DNA from: Flagellimonas amoyensis
Lineage (GTDB): Bacteria > Bacteroidota > Bacteroidia > Flavobacteriales > Flavobacteriaceae
Direction: 5' to 3'
Assembly (NCBI RefSeq): GCF_003058265.1
Contig: NZ_QBUK01000010.1
Location: 156,898-220,897, forward strand
Length of the DNA stretch: 64,000 bases
Both the position numbers and the translations under genes were made by a program. The notes beneath the pieces are model-generated. The model ran no database searches. It was not told the origin of the DNA and was given only the letters and a program-made list of their open reading frames with translations. Shown here one piece after another: positions 1 to 6,156 of the stretch (the first letter of the stretch is position 1; each line of letters begins with the position of its first letter).

Positions 1-978
1 CATTTCCAATATGACAACGTGTATCAAGGAGCAAGGCAGGCGGGATCCACCTTCAAGCCCTTTGTATATGCTGCTGCGATAGACCAGTTGCGATATTCGC
101 CATGCTATACCTTGCCGGACAACCAGTATTGCATCGAACCCGGAAAACATGGAAATATTGATGCATGGTGCCCAAAAAACTCCGATGGCAAATACTCTGG
201 AGAGAACATGACCCTGAAAAGTGCGTTGGCCAACTCCGTGAACACCATTACCGCTCAGCTTATTGATCGTGTGGGTCCAGGCTCAGTGGTTAATATAGCC
301 AAGAATATGGGTATTCAAAAAGAAATACTCGAAGTGCCATCCATTGCCTTGGGAACAGTTGACCTTAGTGTATATGACATGGTAGGCGCATACGGGACCT
401 TTGCCAACCAAGGGGTCTATGTGAAGCCCGTGATGGTGACCCGTATCGAGGACAAAAACGGGACCGTGCTCTACGAATATACCCCGGAGACCAAGGACGT
501 GCTGAGCAAAGATGTGGCCTATGCCATGGTCAATTTGATGGAAGGCGTTACCCAATACGGATCAGGGGGCAGGTTGCGACATGCCTATGCAAAGAACCAG
601 TCCATGTACAAGGAAATCATTACCGGATACCCCTATGAACTCAACAACCCCATAGCGGGAAAAACAGGAACTACCCAGAACCAAAGTGATGGTTGGTTCA
701 TGGGTATGGTGCCCAACTTGGTGACCGGAGTCTGGGTAGGTGGTGAAGAACGATCCATCCATTTCAGTCGCTTGGCCTACGGGCAAGGAGCTTCCATGGC
801 ACTGCCCATTTGGGCCCTCTATATGAAAAAGAACTATGCCAATGAAGAACTCGAAGTATCGAAGGATGCCTTTGAGGTGCCAGAGGAAATGTCCATCAAT
901 ATAGATTGCAGTAAAGAATCACAGGACAATCAGGACGATTTGGATACCGATGATGACCTTGACGATCTTGATTTCTAA
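1..978 (+). CDS. Penicillin-binding protein 1A (class A), 3' part
   Basis: Partial; the reading frame is open to the left edge. This is the C-terminal transpeptidase part of a bifunctional glycosyltransferase/transpeptidase that polymerises and cross-links peptidoglycan in the periplasm. All three penicillin-binding motifs are visible: SxxK in GSTFKPF (Ser codon at 46-48), SxN as SVN (about 235-243) and KTGT (661-672). The protein ends in a strongly acidic Asp-rich tail, common in flavobacterial PBP1A. A perfect-palindrome terminator follows the stop directly. Membrane anchor and glycosyltransferase domain lie outside the window. Family assignment is secure; the exact paralogue (1A or 1C type) is inferred from motif context. 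Confidence 0.93.
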   Translation, partial: HFQYDNVYQGARQAGSTFKPFVYAAAIDQLRYSPCYTLPDNQYCIEPGKHGNIDAWCPKNSDGKYSGENMTLKSALANSVNTITAQLIDRVGPGSVVNIAKNMGIQKEILEVPSIALGTVDLSVYDMVGAYGTFANQGVYVKPVMVTRIEDKNGTVLYEYTPETKDVLSKDVAYAMVNLMEGVTQYGSGGRLRHAYAKNQSMYKEIITGYPYELNNPIAGKTGTTQNQSDGWFMGMVPNLVTGVWVGGEERSIHFSRLAYGQGASMALPIWALYMKKNYANEELEVSKDAFEVPEEMSINIDCSKESQDNQDDLDTDDDLDDLDF

Positions 979-1002
979 ATAGGACAACTGTTCAAAAACT
1001 TT

Positions 1003-1038
1003 GCCCCAAGCAAATTGCAATTTGCTTGGGGCTTTTTT
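1003..1038 (+). terminator. Rho-independent terminator after PBP gene
   Basis: A perfect 30-nt palindrome (1003-1032, arms starting GCCCCAAGCAAA) is followed by six T residues. It lies 24 nt after the PBP stop and isolates that gene from scoA. Confidence 0.9.
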
Positions 1039-1078
1039 ATTAATATCGTAATTTCAAGCAATCCAAAATTCGAATGGA

Positions 1079-1780
1079 ATGATCAAGAAGACAGTTGCCC
1101 ATGTGGAAGAAGCATTGCGCGGGGTTGCGGACGGTATGACCTTCATGCTGGGAGGATTTGGCCTTTGTGGCATCCCCGAAAATGCCATAGCCGAACTGGT
1201 CCGGTTGGGCACAAAGGACATCACCTGCATCTCCAACAATGCCGGGGTGGACGATTTTGGCCTGGGATTGCTCTTGCAAAAAAGACAGATCAAGAAAATG
1301 ATATCCTCATACGTTGGGGAGAACGACGAGTTTGAACGACAGATGTTGAGTGGAGAACTGGAGGTGGAACTTACGCCCCAGGGGACCTTGGCCGAGAAAT
1401 GCCGTGCTGCCCAGGCCGGGTTTCCAGCCTTTTATACACCTGCGGGCTTTGGCACCGAAGTGGCCGAAGGAAAGGAGACCCGGGAGTTTGATGGAAAAAT
1501 GTATGTGTTGGAGCCCGCTTTTAAGGCCGATTTCTCGTTCGTGAAGGCCTGGAAGGGGGATGAGGCCGGCAATCTCATCTTTAAGGGCACAGCGCGCAAC
1601 TTTAACCCCTGTATGTGCGGAGCGGCCACCATCACAGTAGCAGAAGTCGAGGAACTCCTTCCGGCAGGCAGTTTGGACCCCAATCAAATCCATATCCCGG
1701 GCATATTTGTACAGCGCATTTTCCAAGGAAAGAACTACGAGAAACGAATTGAACAACGAACGGTGAGACAGAGGGAGTAA
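1079..1780 (+). CDS. scoA: 3-oxoacid CoA-transferase subunit A
   Basis: 233 aa, the usual length of the alpha subunit of succinyl-CoA:3-ketoacid CoA-transferase (class I CoA-transferase), which moves CoA from succinyl-CoA to acetoacetate in ketone body and branched-chain/aromatic degradation. The N-terminal part has the family segment [10 protein letters not shown] (about residues 25-34), followed by NNAG and the [10 protein letters not shown] region. The beta subunit is encoded at 2251 but an unrelated gene lies between, whereas the two are normally adjacent or overlapping. The last dozen residues are basic ([12 protein letters not shown]), as often in this family. The ATG at 1079 is preferred because it opens at the conserved MIKK start. 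Confidence 0.93.
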   Translation: MIKKTVAHVEEALRGVADGMTFMLGGFGLCGIPENAIAELVRLGTKDITCISNNAGVDDFGLGLLLQKRQIKKMISSYVGENDEFERQMLSGELEVELTPQGTLAEKCRAAQAGFPAFYTPAGFGTEVAEGKETREFDGKMYVLEPAFKADFSFVKAWKGDEAGNLIFKGTARNFNPCMCGAATITVAEVEELLPAGSLDPNQIHIPGIFVQRIFQGKNYEKRIEQRTVRQRE

Positions 1781-1803
1781 ACATATTTTTGAATTGAAGC
1801 CTC

Positions 1804-2214
1804 ATGGTAATAGATAATGCATATCTGATTTTCAAGGCAGACTTTGGGAAAAGAAGTTGGATTGATAAGATAAAGTCCCACATCATGTTGGCGCCACCAC
1901 CCTATCGATTTAAAGGCTCGGTTGCAATTAACGATGCAGCATTCACATTTAAAGGGTATGATGAGTTTTCAAATGAAATGGTAGAATTCAATATTGCAAA
2001 AGAAGATATCAATCAACTTTACCATGGATATGATGAAACGTTCAATACATTTCAAACAAGAGGTATGGGATTGACTTGGGCACCTATTCGAATACGGTTT
2101 GGCTCGTCAAACGTTGATAAAGAAGAAAACGATTTATACGTCGTTTGTGGGTTCAATGGAGCCTTTTCCAAAAATGAAGCCCTTTTTGAGCAATTAAAAA
2201 TATGGTTGAGTTGA
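1804..2214 (+). CDS. Unknown protein inserted between scoA and scoB
   Basis: 136 aa, family not recognised. It has no signal peptide or membrane segment. Alternating hydrophobic/polar stretches and Gly turns (AYLIFKADF, YRFKGSVAINDAAFTFKGY) suggest a mostly beta fold, perhaps PH/GRAM-like, but that is only an impression. It starts 23 nt after scoA and ends 36 nt before scoB on the same strand, so it is probably co-transcribed. Its DNA is visibly richer in A/T than the flanking CoA-transferase genes, which suggests a later insertion. No functional link to CoA transfer can be seen. Confidence 0.7.
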   Translation: MVIDNAYLIFKADFGKRSWIDKIKSHIMLAPPPYRFKGSVAINDAAFTFKGYDEFSNEMVEFNIAKEDINQLYHGYDETFNTFQTRGMGLTWAPIRIRFGSSNVDKEENDLYVVCGFNGAFSKNEALFEQLKIWLS

Positions 2215-2250
2215 TGGTAGAAGTATGTAAATCAATGAAAAAAAATTACA

Positions 2251-2904
2251 ATGCTAAATAAGGAAGGAATAGCAAAACGAATCGCAAAAGAAGTCAAGGA
2301 CGGCTATTATGTGAACTTGGGGATAGGTATTCCCACCTTGGTGGCCAATTTTGTAAGGGACGACATCAGTGTGGAGTTCCAGAGTGAGAACGGGGTATTG
2401 GGAATGGGCCCGTTTCCGTATGAGGGCGAAGAAGATGCCGATATCATCAATGCGGGAAAACAGACCATTACCACCCTTCCCGGGGCCTCCTTTTTTGATT
2501 CGGCCCTAAGCTTTGGGATGATCCGTGGCAAGCACGTGCACCTTACCATTTTGGGTGCGATGGAAGTGGCCGAGAACGGTGACATTGCCAATTGGAAGAT
2601 TCCAGGTAAAATGGTGAAGGGCATGGGCGGTGCGATGGACCTTGTGGCCTCTGCCGAAAACATCATCGTCGCCATGATGCACACCAATAGGGAAGGGGAG
2701 TCCAAACTCCTAAAACGATGCACACTGCCTCTGACGGGTGTAGGCTGCGTAAAGAAAATCGTGACCAACCTGGCCGTGTTGGAAGTCGTTCCGGAAGGCT
2801 TCAAGCTATTGGAAAGGGCTCCTGGAATCTCCGTGGAGGAAATAGAAGCGGCCACCGAGGGCAATCTTATTGTGGAAGGAGAAATCCTCGAAATGAATAT
2901 TTAG
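2251..2904 (+). CDS. scoB: 3-oxoacid CoA-transferase subunit B
   Basis: 217 aa, normal length for the beta subunit. It carries the catalytic motif SENGVLG, in which Glu46 is the residue expected to form the gamma-glutamyl-CoA thioester intermediate, followed by the glycine-rich GKMVKGMGGAMDL segment typical of the family. It forms a heterotetramer with ScoA and uses succinyl-CoA and acetoacetate. The ATG at 2251 gives the standard MLNKEGIAKRIA start. It is the last gene of the probable scoA-unknown-scoB transcript. Annotation as acetate/butyrate CoA-transferase is an alternative because substrate choice cannot be read from motifs alone. Confidence 0.93.
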   Translation: MLNKEGIAKRIAKEVKDGYYVNLGIGIPTLVANFVRDDISVEFQSENGVLGMGPFPYEGEEDADIINAGKQTITTLPGASFFDSALSFGMIRGKHVHLTILGAMEVAENGDIANWKIPGKMVKGMGGAMDLVASAENIIVAMMHTNREGESKLLKRCTLPLTGVGCVKKIVTNLAVLEVVPEGFKLLERAPGISVEEIEAATEGNLIVEGEILEMNI

Positions 2905-2979
2905 CAATTATGTTTGATTTTTTTACAACATATTAAAACCATTACACAACAATAGTTTTAAATTGCCGTTTATCGGATT

Positions 2980-2987
2980 TATATTTG
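2980..2987 (+). promoter_or_regulatory. Promoter -7 element for short ORF
   Basis: TATATTTG matches the Bacteroidetes -7 consensus TAnnTTTG exactly. A TTG lies at 2963-2965 but the 14-nt spacer is shorter than the usual 19-20. It precedes the short ORF at 3036 by about 48 nt. Confidence 0.5.
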
Positions 2988-3035
2988 GTTATATCGATTA
3001 TTTGACCCAAATTAAACCATTAAAACCAAACAACC

Positions 3036-3143
3036 ATGGCATTCAAAATTACCCACAGAGCAATGGACGAGAATGTCCAAGTCTACAGAAACGATTTTTT
3101 TACAGGATTCATGCTTTTGATCAAAAAGCTTTTTATGCTGTAG
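3036..3143 (+). CDS. Short ORF, 35 aa, basic/hydrophobic
   Basis: ATG GCA TTC ... TAG encodes 35 residues starting MAFKITHRAMDENVQ and ending with a hydrophobic, lysine-containing tail (FMLLIKKLFML). It has its own -7 promoter element at 2980 and is followed 25 nt later by a clear terminator, so a transcript of roughly 200 nt is predicted. The start has the A-rich leader (accaaacaacc) usual in Bacteroidetes. No family is recognised. It may be a small protein, a decayed gene end, or a small RNA that happens to contain an ORF. A longer TTG-initiated frame overlapping it (2963-3211) runs into the terminator and looks spurious. Confidence 0.4.
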   Translation: MAFKITHRAMDENVQVYRNDFFTGFMLLIKKLFML

Positions 3144-3167
3144 TTCAGTATCCCCCTGAAAAACTTG

Positions 3168-3198
3168 GAGCCGACATTTGTCCGGCTCTTTTTTTTTG
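3168..3198 (+). terminator. Rho-independent terminator after short ORF
   Basis: GAGCCG...CGGCTC stem with extra ACA/TGT pairing and one bulged base, followed by a run of nine or more T. It ends the short transcription unit begun at about 2990. Confidence 0.8.
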
Positions 3199-3234
3199 CC
3201 CTAATTTTTGAAGGCTTCCAACGGCACTTTTCGC

Positions 3235-3555
3235 CTATACCTTTAGCAAACTGCCCAAAACCAGAGAGTCCCCTTCCACACGCAGTTTGTGGGCAATCGA
3301 GTTTTCAAAGGCCGCATGGATGAGCAGCGCAATGGCCTGGGCATTTGTCTTGGTCAAACTGTTGGTGCGATAGACTACATCGCGAATCGTGGAGAAGCTC
3401 ACATTGCTGCGGATCGCAATATTGGCATAGTCGTTTTTGGTAACATTCCTGCGAAGGATTTCCGATAGCCGTTCACTGATCGGTTTTCCATAATCTTCTG
3501 GTGAAAAGATGTCATCGCTCTTGATGACAAAGCCTGCATTTTTGATTGAGCCCAT
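3235..3555 (-). CDS. Small HTH-like protein of unknown function
   Basis: 106 aa, no named family recognised. The middle part (about residues 42-85: NDYANIAIRSNVSFSTIRDVVY followed by TKTNAQAIALLIHAA) has the spacing of a helix-turn-helix of the XRE/phage repressor kind: a small-residue helix, a turn with N-V-S, then a recognition-like helix STIRDVV. No membrane or signal segment. It points away from the XRE/S24 regulator at 3700, with 144 nt between them holding that regulator's promoter. A DNA-binding role is therefore inferred rather than shown. No strong -7 box was found for it. Confidence 0.6.
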   Translation of the reverse strand: MGSIKNAGFVIKSDDIFSPEDYGKPISERLSEILRRNVTKNDYANIAIRSNVSFSTIRDVVYRTNSLTKTNAQAIALLIHAAFENSIAHKLRVEGDSLVLGSLLKV

Positions 3556-3587
3556 TGTAAAGGTTTTGTAGTCCGTTAATAAATATG

Positions 3588-3616
3588 TTGGGGTCAGATC
3601 CTATTTTCTATATTTG
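3588..3616 (+). promoter_or_regulatory. Promoter for XRE/S24 regulator
   Basis: TTG at 3588-3590, 18-nt spacer, then TATATTTG at 3609-3616, an exact TAnnTTTG match. Start of transcription is expected near 3622, about 78 nt before the ATG at 3700. Confidence 0.6.
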
Positions 3617-3666
3617 GCTTGTAACCCAATTACAGAAAGCGGTGAAATTGCTGCAGCTATATCATA

Positions 3667-3687
3667 TTGCGTAACAATATTGCACAA
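3667..3687 (+). promoter_or_regulatory. Imperfect 21-bp dyad, candidate operator
   Basis: The stretch TTGCGTAACA-ATATTGCACAA reads as an imperfect palindrome of pattern TTGnGnAAnAnTnTTnCnCAA, with a perfect 8-bp core CAATATTG. It lies 12 nt before the ATG of the XRE/S24 regulator, a usual place for an autoregulatory operator of a repressor of this type. Inferred only from position and symmetry. Confidence 0.4.
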
Positions 3688-3699
3688 TATAATAATTAT

Positions 3700-4404
3700 A
3701 TGTACACAATAAAGCAATTAAGGCGAAAAAAAGATATGAGCCAATCCCAATTGGCAGAAGAAATTGGCGTTAGCCTGCGTACCATACAGCTCTACGAAAG
3801 GAAAGATGCCAACATTCCCATAAAGAACCTCACCAAGATTGCTGAATTTTTTGATCTCACCATTGCCGAACTCTATCTCAACGAAGTGAACGACATGGGG
3901 GAGGCCTATACTAAAAAGCAACCTTTTACCAAACATGGCAGTGTGTTCTATCCATTGAGCCATGGAAAATATTTGGTCATGGCGCCCTTGGTACTTGTGG
4001 AATGGAACAAAAAATACATCGAGAACCTCAAGGAGGATAGCGTGAAGAATCCCTTCCAAGCAGGGTTTATTGTCGATTTTTTGAACGAAGGGCCCCATCG
4101 GGTCTTTGAGGTGTCCGGCGACTCCATGAACGGCCCCACTCTGGATGCCATCCCCAATAAGGCCTTTGTGCTCGCATTGGAAACCAAAAAGGAAACCTTG
4201 ACCAAGAACGATGAAAACCTATGGAACCGGCCCTACATTTTGGTCTGTTCGGATAGGATCATCTGCAAGCAGCTCATGGGTTTCAACAGACAAACGAATG
4301 CGTTGCAGTGTCATAACCTGAATACATCCCCCGAATATCAGGATTTTGAGGTTTCCATGGACGATGTGCTCCAGGTGTTCCGGATCATGAAAAAGCAGAT
4401 TTGA
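3700..4404 (+). CDS. XRE-family regulator with S24 (LexA/CI-like) C-terminal domain
   Basis: 234 aa from the ATG at 3700, which starts the HTH directly (MYTIKQLRRKKDMSQSQLAEE); a non-ATG start at 3667 would overlap the candidate operator. Residues 1-60 form an XRE/HTH_3 domain (SQSQLAEEIGVSLRTIQLYE). Residues 120-234 resemble the S24 peptidase fold: FEVSGDSM gives the expected nucleophile Ser142, RIICKQL offers Lys190 as the general base, and A121-G122 could be a cleavage site, although it is closer to the Ser than in LexA. Such proteins are CI-like repressors inactivated by RecA-stimulated self-cleavage. The 3' end overlaps the convergent vsr gene by 20 nt. No phage structural genes are nearby. 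Confidence 0.88.
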   Translation: MYTIKQLRRKKDMSQSQLAEEIGVSLRTIQLYERKDANIPIKNLTKIAEFFDLTIAELYLNEVNDMGEAYTKKQPFTKHGSVFYPLSHGKYLVMAPLVLVEWNKKYIENLKEDSVKNPFQAGFIVDFLNEGPHRVFEVSGDSMNGPTLDAIPNKAFVLALETKKETLTKNDENLWNRPYILVCSDRIICKQLMGFNRQTNALQCHNLNTSPEYQDFEVSMDDVLQVFRIMKKQI

Positions 4405-4867
4405 CCCGCTCCAAGTGGGTGAGCACTTCTTCCAAACAACGGTCCAGGTCCTTTTTCACTTCGGTTTCCCAAAAGCGGAACACTTTATAGCCCTTTTCAT
4501 CCAGGGCGTCGTTCACTTCCTCGTCCCGTTGGATGTTTCGCTCTATTTTTGCGATCCAAAATTCACGATTGGTCTTGATCTTATGCTTGCGTTCCTCCCA
4601 ATTGTACCCGTGCCAGAATTCCCCATCGATAAAGATGACGGTCTTGTACTTTTTTAAGGCGATATCCGGCTTTCCTGTGAGTTTTTTATAATCGATACGG
4701 TACCGATAGCCAGCCTCCCACAACGCTTTCCGAAAAGCCAATTCGGGTTTGGTGTTCTTGCCGCGGATCTTGCCCATGATCTTGGAACGCTCCGGCGTGG
4801 TATAGAAGCCCGATTCTTCATTGAACCGAGGCACCTTGATACGTTCCTGTGAATATTTTTTGGGCAT
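4385..4867 (-). CDS. vsr: Very short patch repair endonuclease (Vsr family)
   Basis: 160 aa. Vsr nicks DNA 5' of the T in T:G mismatches left by deamination of 5-methylcytosine. The family core is clear: TPERSKIMGKIRGKNTKPE (residues 24-42) with the helix Glu42, then GKPDIAL with the catalytic Asp68 and FWHG (84-87). The Cys residues that bind zinc in E. coli Vsr (CFWHGHxC) are replaced: here the motif reads DGEFWHGYNW. The start MPKKYS at 4867 is chosen; a longer upstream frame would run through the sdhB terminator and coding region. No cytosine-C5 methyltransferase gene is present in the window, which is unusual because vsr generally accompanies one. Confidence 0.9.
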   Translation of the reverse strand: MPKKYSQERIKVPRFNEESGFYTTPERSKIMGKIRGKNTKPELAFRKALWEAGYRYRIDYKKLTGKPDIALKKYKTVIFIDGEFWHGYNWEERKHKIKTNREFWIAKIERNIQRDEEVNDALDEKGYKVFRFWETEVKKDLDRCLEEVLTHLERVKSAFS

Positions 4868-4880
4868 ACCGTAAGATAAC

Positions 4881-4914
4881 AAAAAACCCAAACTCCAGCT
4901 GGAATTTGGGTTTT
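4881..4914 (-). terminator. Terminator after sdhB
   Basis: AAAACCCAAA (4883-4892) pairs with TTTGGGTTTT (4905-4914), enclosing a TCCAGCTGGA inner palindrome; on the minus strand the stem is followed by T-rich sequence. It separates the sdh genes from vsr. Confidence 0.75.
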
Positions 4915-4935
4915 GTATTTTGATATGGTGAACGC

Positions 4936-5682
4936 TTATCCCTTCAAAGAAGCGGATAGGTATTCGCGGTTCATACGGGCAATGTTGGTCAACGAAATGC
5001 CTTTGGGGCATTCCACTTCGCAAGCACCGGTATTGGTACAGTTTCCAAAGCCTTCGAGGTCCATTTGGCGCACCATGTTCTGCACACGCTCCACAGCTTC
5101 TACCTGGCCTTGTGGCAACAGGGCGAACTGGGAAACCTTGGCAGAGGTAAAGAGCATGGCACTGGCATTCTTGCAAGCGGCCACACAGGCACCACAACCG
5201 ATACAGGTAGCGGCATCCATGGCTTCGTCCGCAGCATGCTTGTTTATCGGGATGGCATTTGCATCCACAGTGTTCCCAGAGGTGTTCACGGAAATATAAC
5301 CGCCGGCCTGTTGGATGCGGTCAAAAGCACTTCGGTCCACGATCAAGTCCTTGATCACCGGGAATGCCTTTGCACGGAACGGTTCAATTACAATGGTGTC
5401 CCCATCGTTGAACTTGCGCATGTGCAACTGGCACGTGGTCACCAATCTATCGGGGCCGTGTGGTTCTCCATTAATCTGTAGCGAACAGGTTCCGCAGATA
5501 CCTTCCCTACAATCATGGTCAAATTCAACGGGCTCCTCTCCTTTGGAAACGAGTTCTTCGTTCAGGATGTCTAGCATTTCCAAGAAAGACATGTCCCCTT
5601 CAACACCGTCAAGGGTATAATCCACTATTTTTCCTGCTGAGGATGCGTCTTTCTGACGCCATATTTTTAAATGTAGCTTCAT
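4936..5682 (-). CDS. sdhB: Succinate dehydrogenase/fumarate reductase iron-sulfur subunit
   Basis: 248 aa. Electron-transfer subunit of complex II on the cytoplasmic face of the inner membrane, passing electrons from the FAD of SdhA to the haem/quinone sites of SdhC. The [2Fe-2S] ligands are in CREGICGTC plus a distal Cys (TTCQLH); the [4Fe-4S] and [3Fe-4S] ligands are in [11 protein letters not shown] and [14 protein letters not shown]. It is the last gene of the minus-strand sdhC-sdhA-sdhB run but is separated from sdhA by an unrelated four-helix-bundle gene. A terminator follows 22 nt after the stop. Confidence 0.96.
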   Translation of the reverse strand: MKLHLKIWRQKDASSAGKIVDYTLDGVEGDMSFLEMLDILNEELVSKGEEPVEFDHDCREGICGTCSLQINGEPHGPDRLVTTCQLHMRKFNDGDTIVIEPFRAKAFPVIKDLIVDRSAFDRIQQAGGYISVNTSGNTVDANAIPINKHAADEAMDAATCIGCGACVAACKNASAMLFTSAKVSQFALLPQGQVEAVERVQNMVRQMDLEGFGNCTNTGACEVECPKGISLTNIARMNREYLSASLKG

Positions 5683-5724
5683 TGCTTTGCTAGTTATTAA
5701 GTTAATCGGTTATTGGTGTAAACC

Positions 5725-6102
5725 TCAATTGAGTTTGGCATCCTTTAGATATTTGATATAACCGTTTAATATTTTTAATGTTCTATTGTGCAATTCTCTA
5801 AAACCATCAAGTTTTTCAACTGTGATATAGGCTTCGTCCATTGCTATGATGACATGATCCAGGGTTTCGTTCAATGAGCCTCTTGCCATACGGCAGAACT
5901 GTATATTCTCTTGATAATTGAACCTTCCAAATCCTTCCGCTATATTGTTTCCAACTGAACGGGATGAACGTTTGATTTGACTTATAAGTTCAAACTTTTC
6001 ATGATTTGGCAATAAAGGGATAATCTCATCTTTGATATAGTTTCGAAGAATCCTGGATTCTTTCCAACAAGCCAATTCTTCGAAAGATTTGAAACTTCCC
6101 AC
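5725..6102 (-). CDS. Four helix bundle protein (23S rRNA intervening-sequence/S23 family)
   Basis: 125 aa, all-helical. It shows the family hallmarks: an aromatic/Glu N-terminus (FKSFEELACWKESR), SRSVGNNIAEGFGR (residues 49-62) and a C-terminal helix pair. The family was first seen encoded in intervening sequences of bacterial 23S rRNA genes; free-standing copies are common in Bacteroidetes, often dropped between unrelated genes, and their role is unknown. Here it sits between sdhA (54 nt upstream) and sdhB (42 nt downstream) on the same strand, and its DNA is more A/T-rich than both. No associated reverse transcriptase is present. Confidence 0.88.
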   Translation of the reverse strand: MGSFKSFEELACWKESRILRNYIKDEIIPLLPNHEKFELISQIKRSSRSVGNNIAEGFGRFNYQENIQFCRMARGSLNETLDHVIIAMDEAYITVEKLDGFRELHNRTLKILNGYIKYLKDAKLN

Positions 6103-6156
6103 TATGTTTTATCGATGTTCAATTACCAATAACTCAATAACCTAGTAACCCAATAA

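Noticed and set aside
2963..3211. 82-codon TTG-initiated frame over the short ORF
   Set aside because: It would read through the terminator hairpin and T-run; composition is unlike a protein. The 35-codon ATG frame fits the promoter and terminator better.
3235..4867. Prophage remnant
   Set aside because: An S24 repressor-like gene alone is not enough: no integrase, structural, lysis genes or att-like repeats are seen in either direction.
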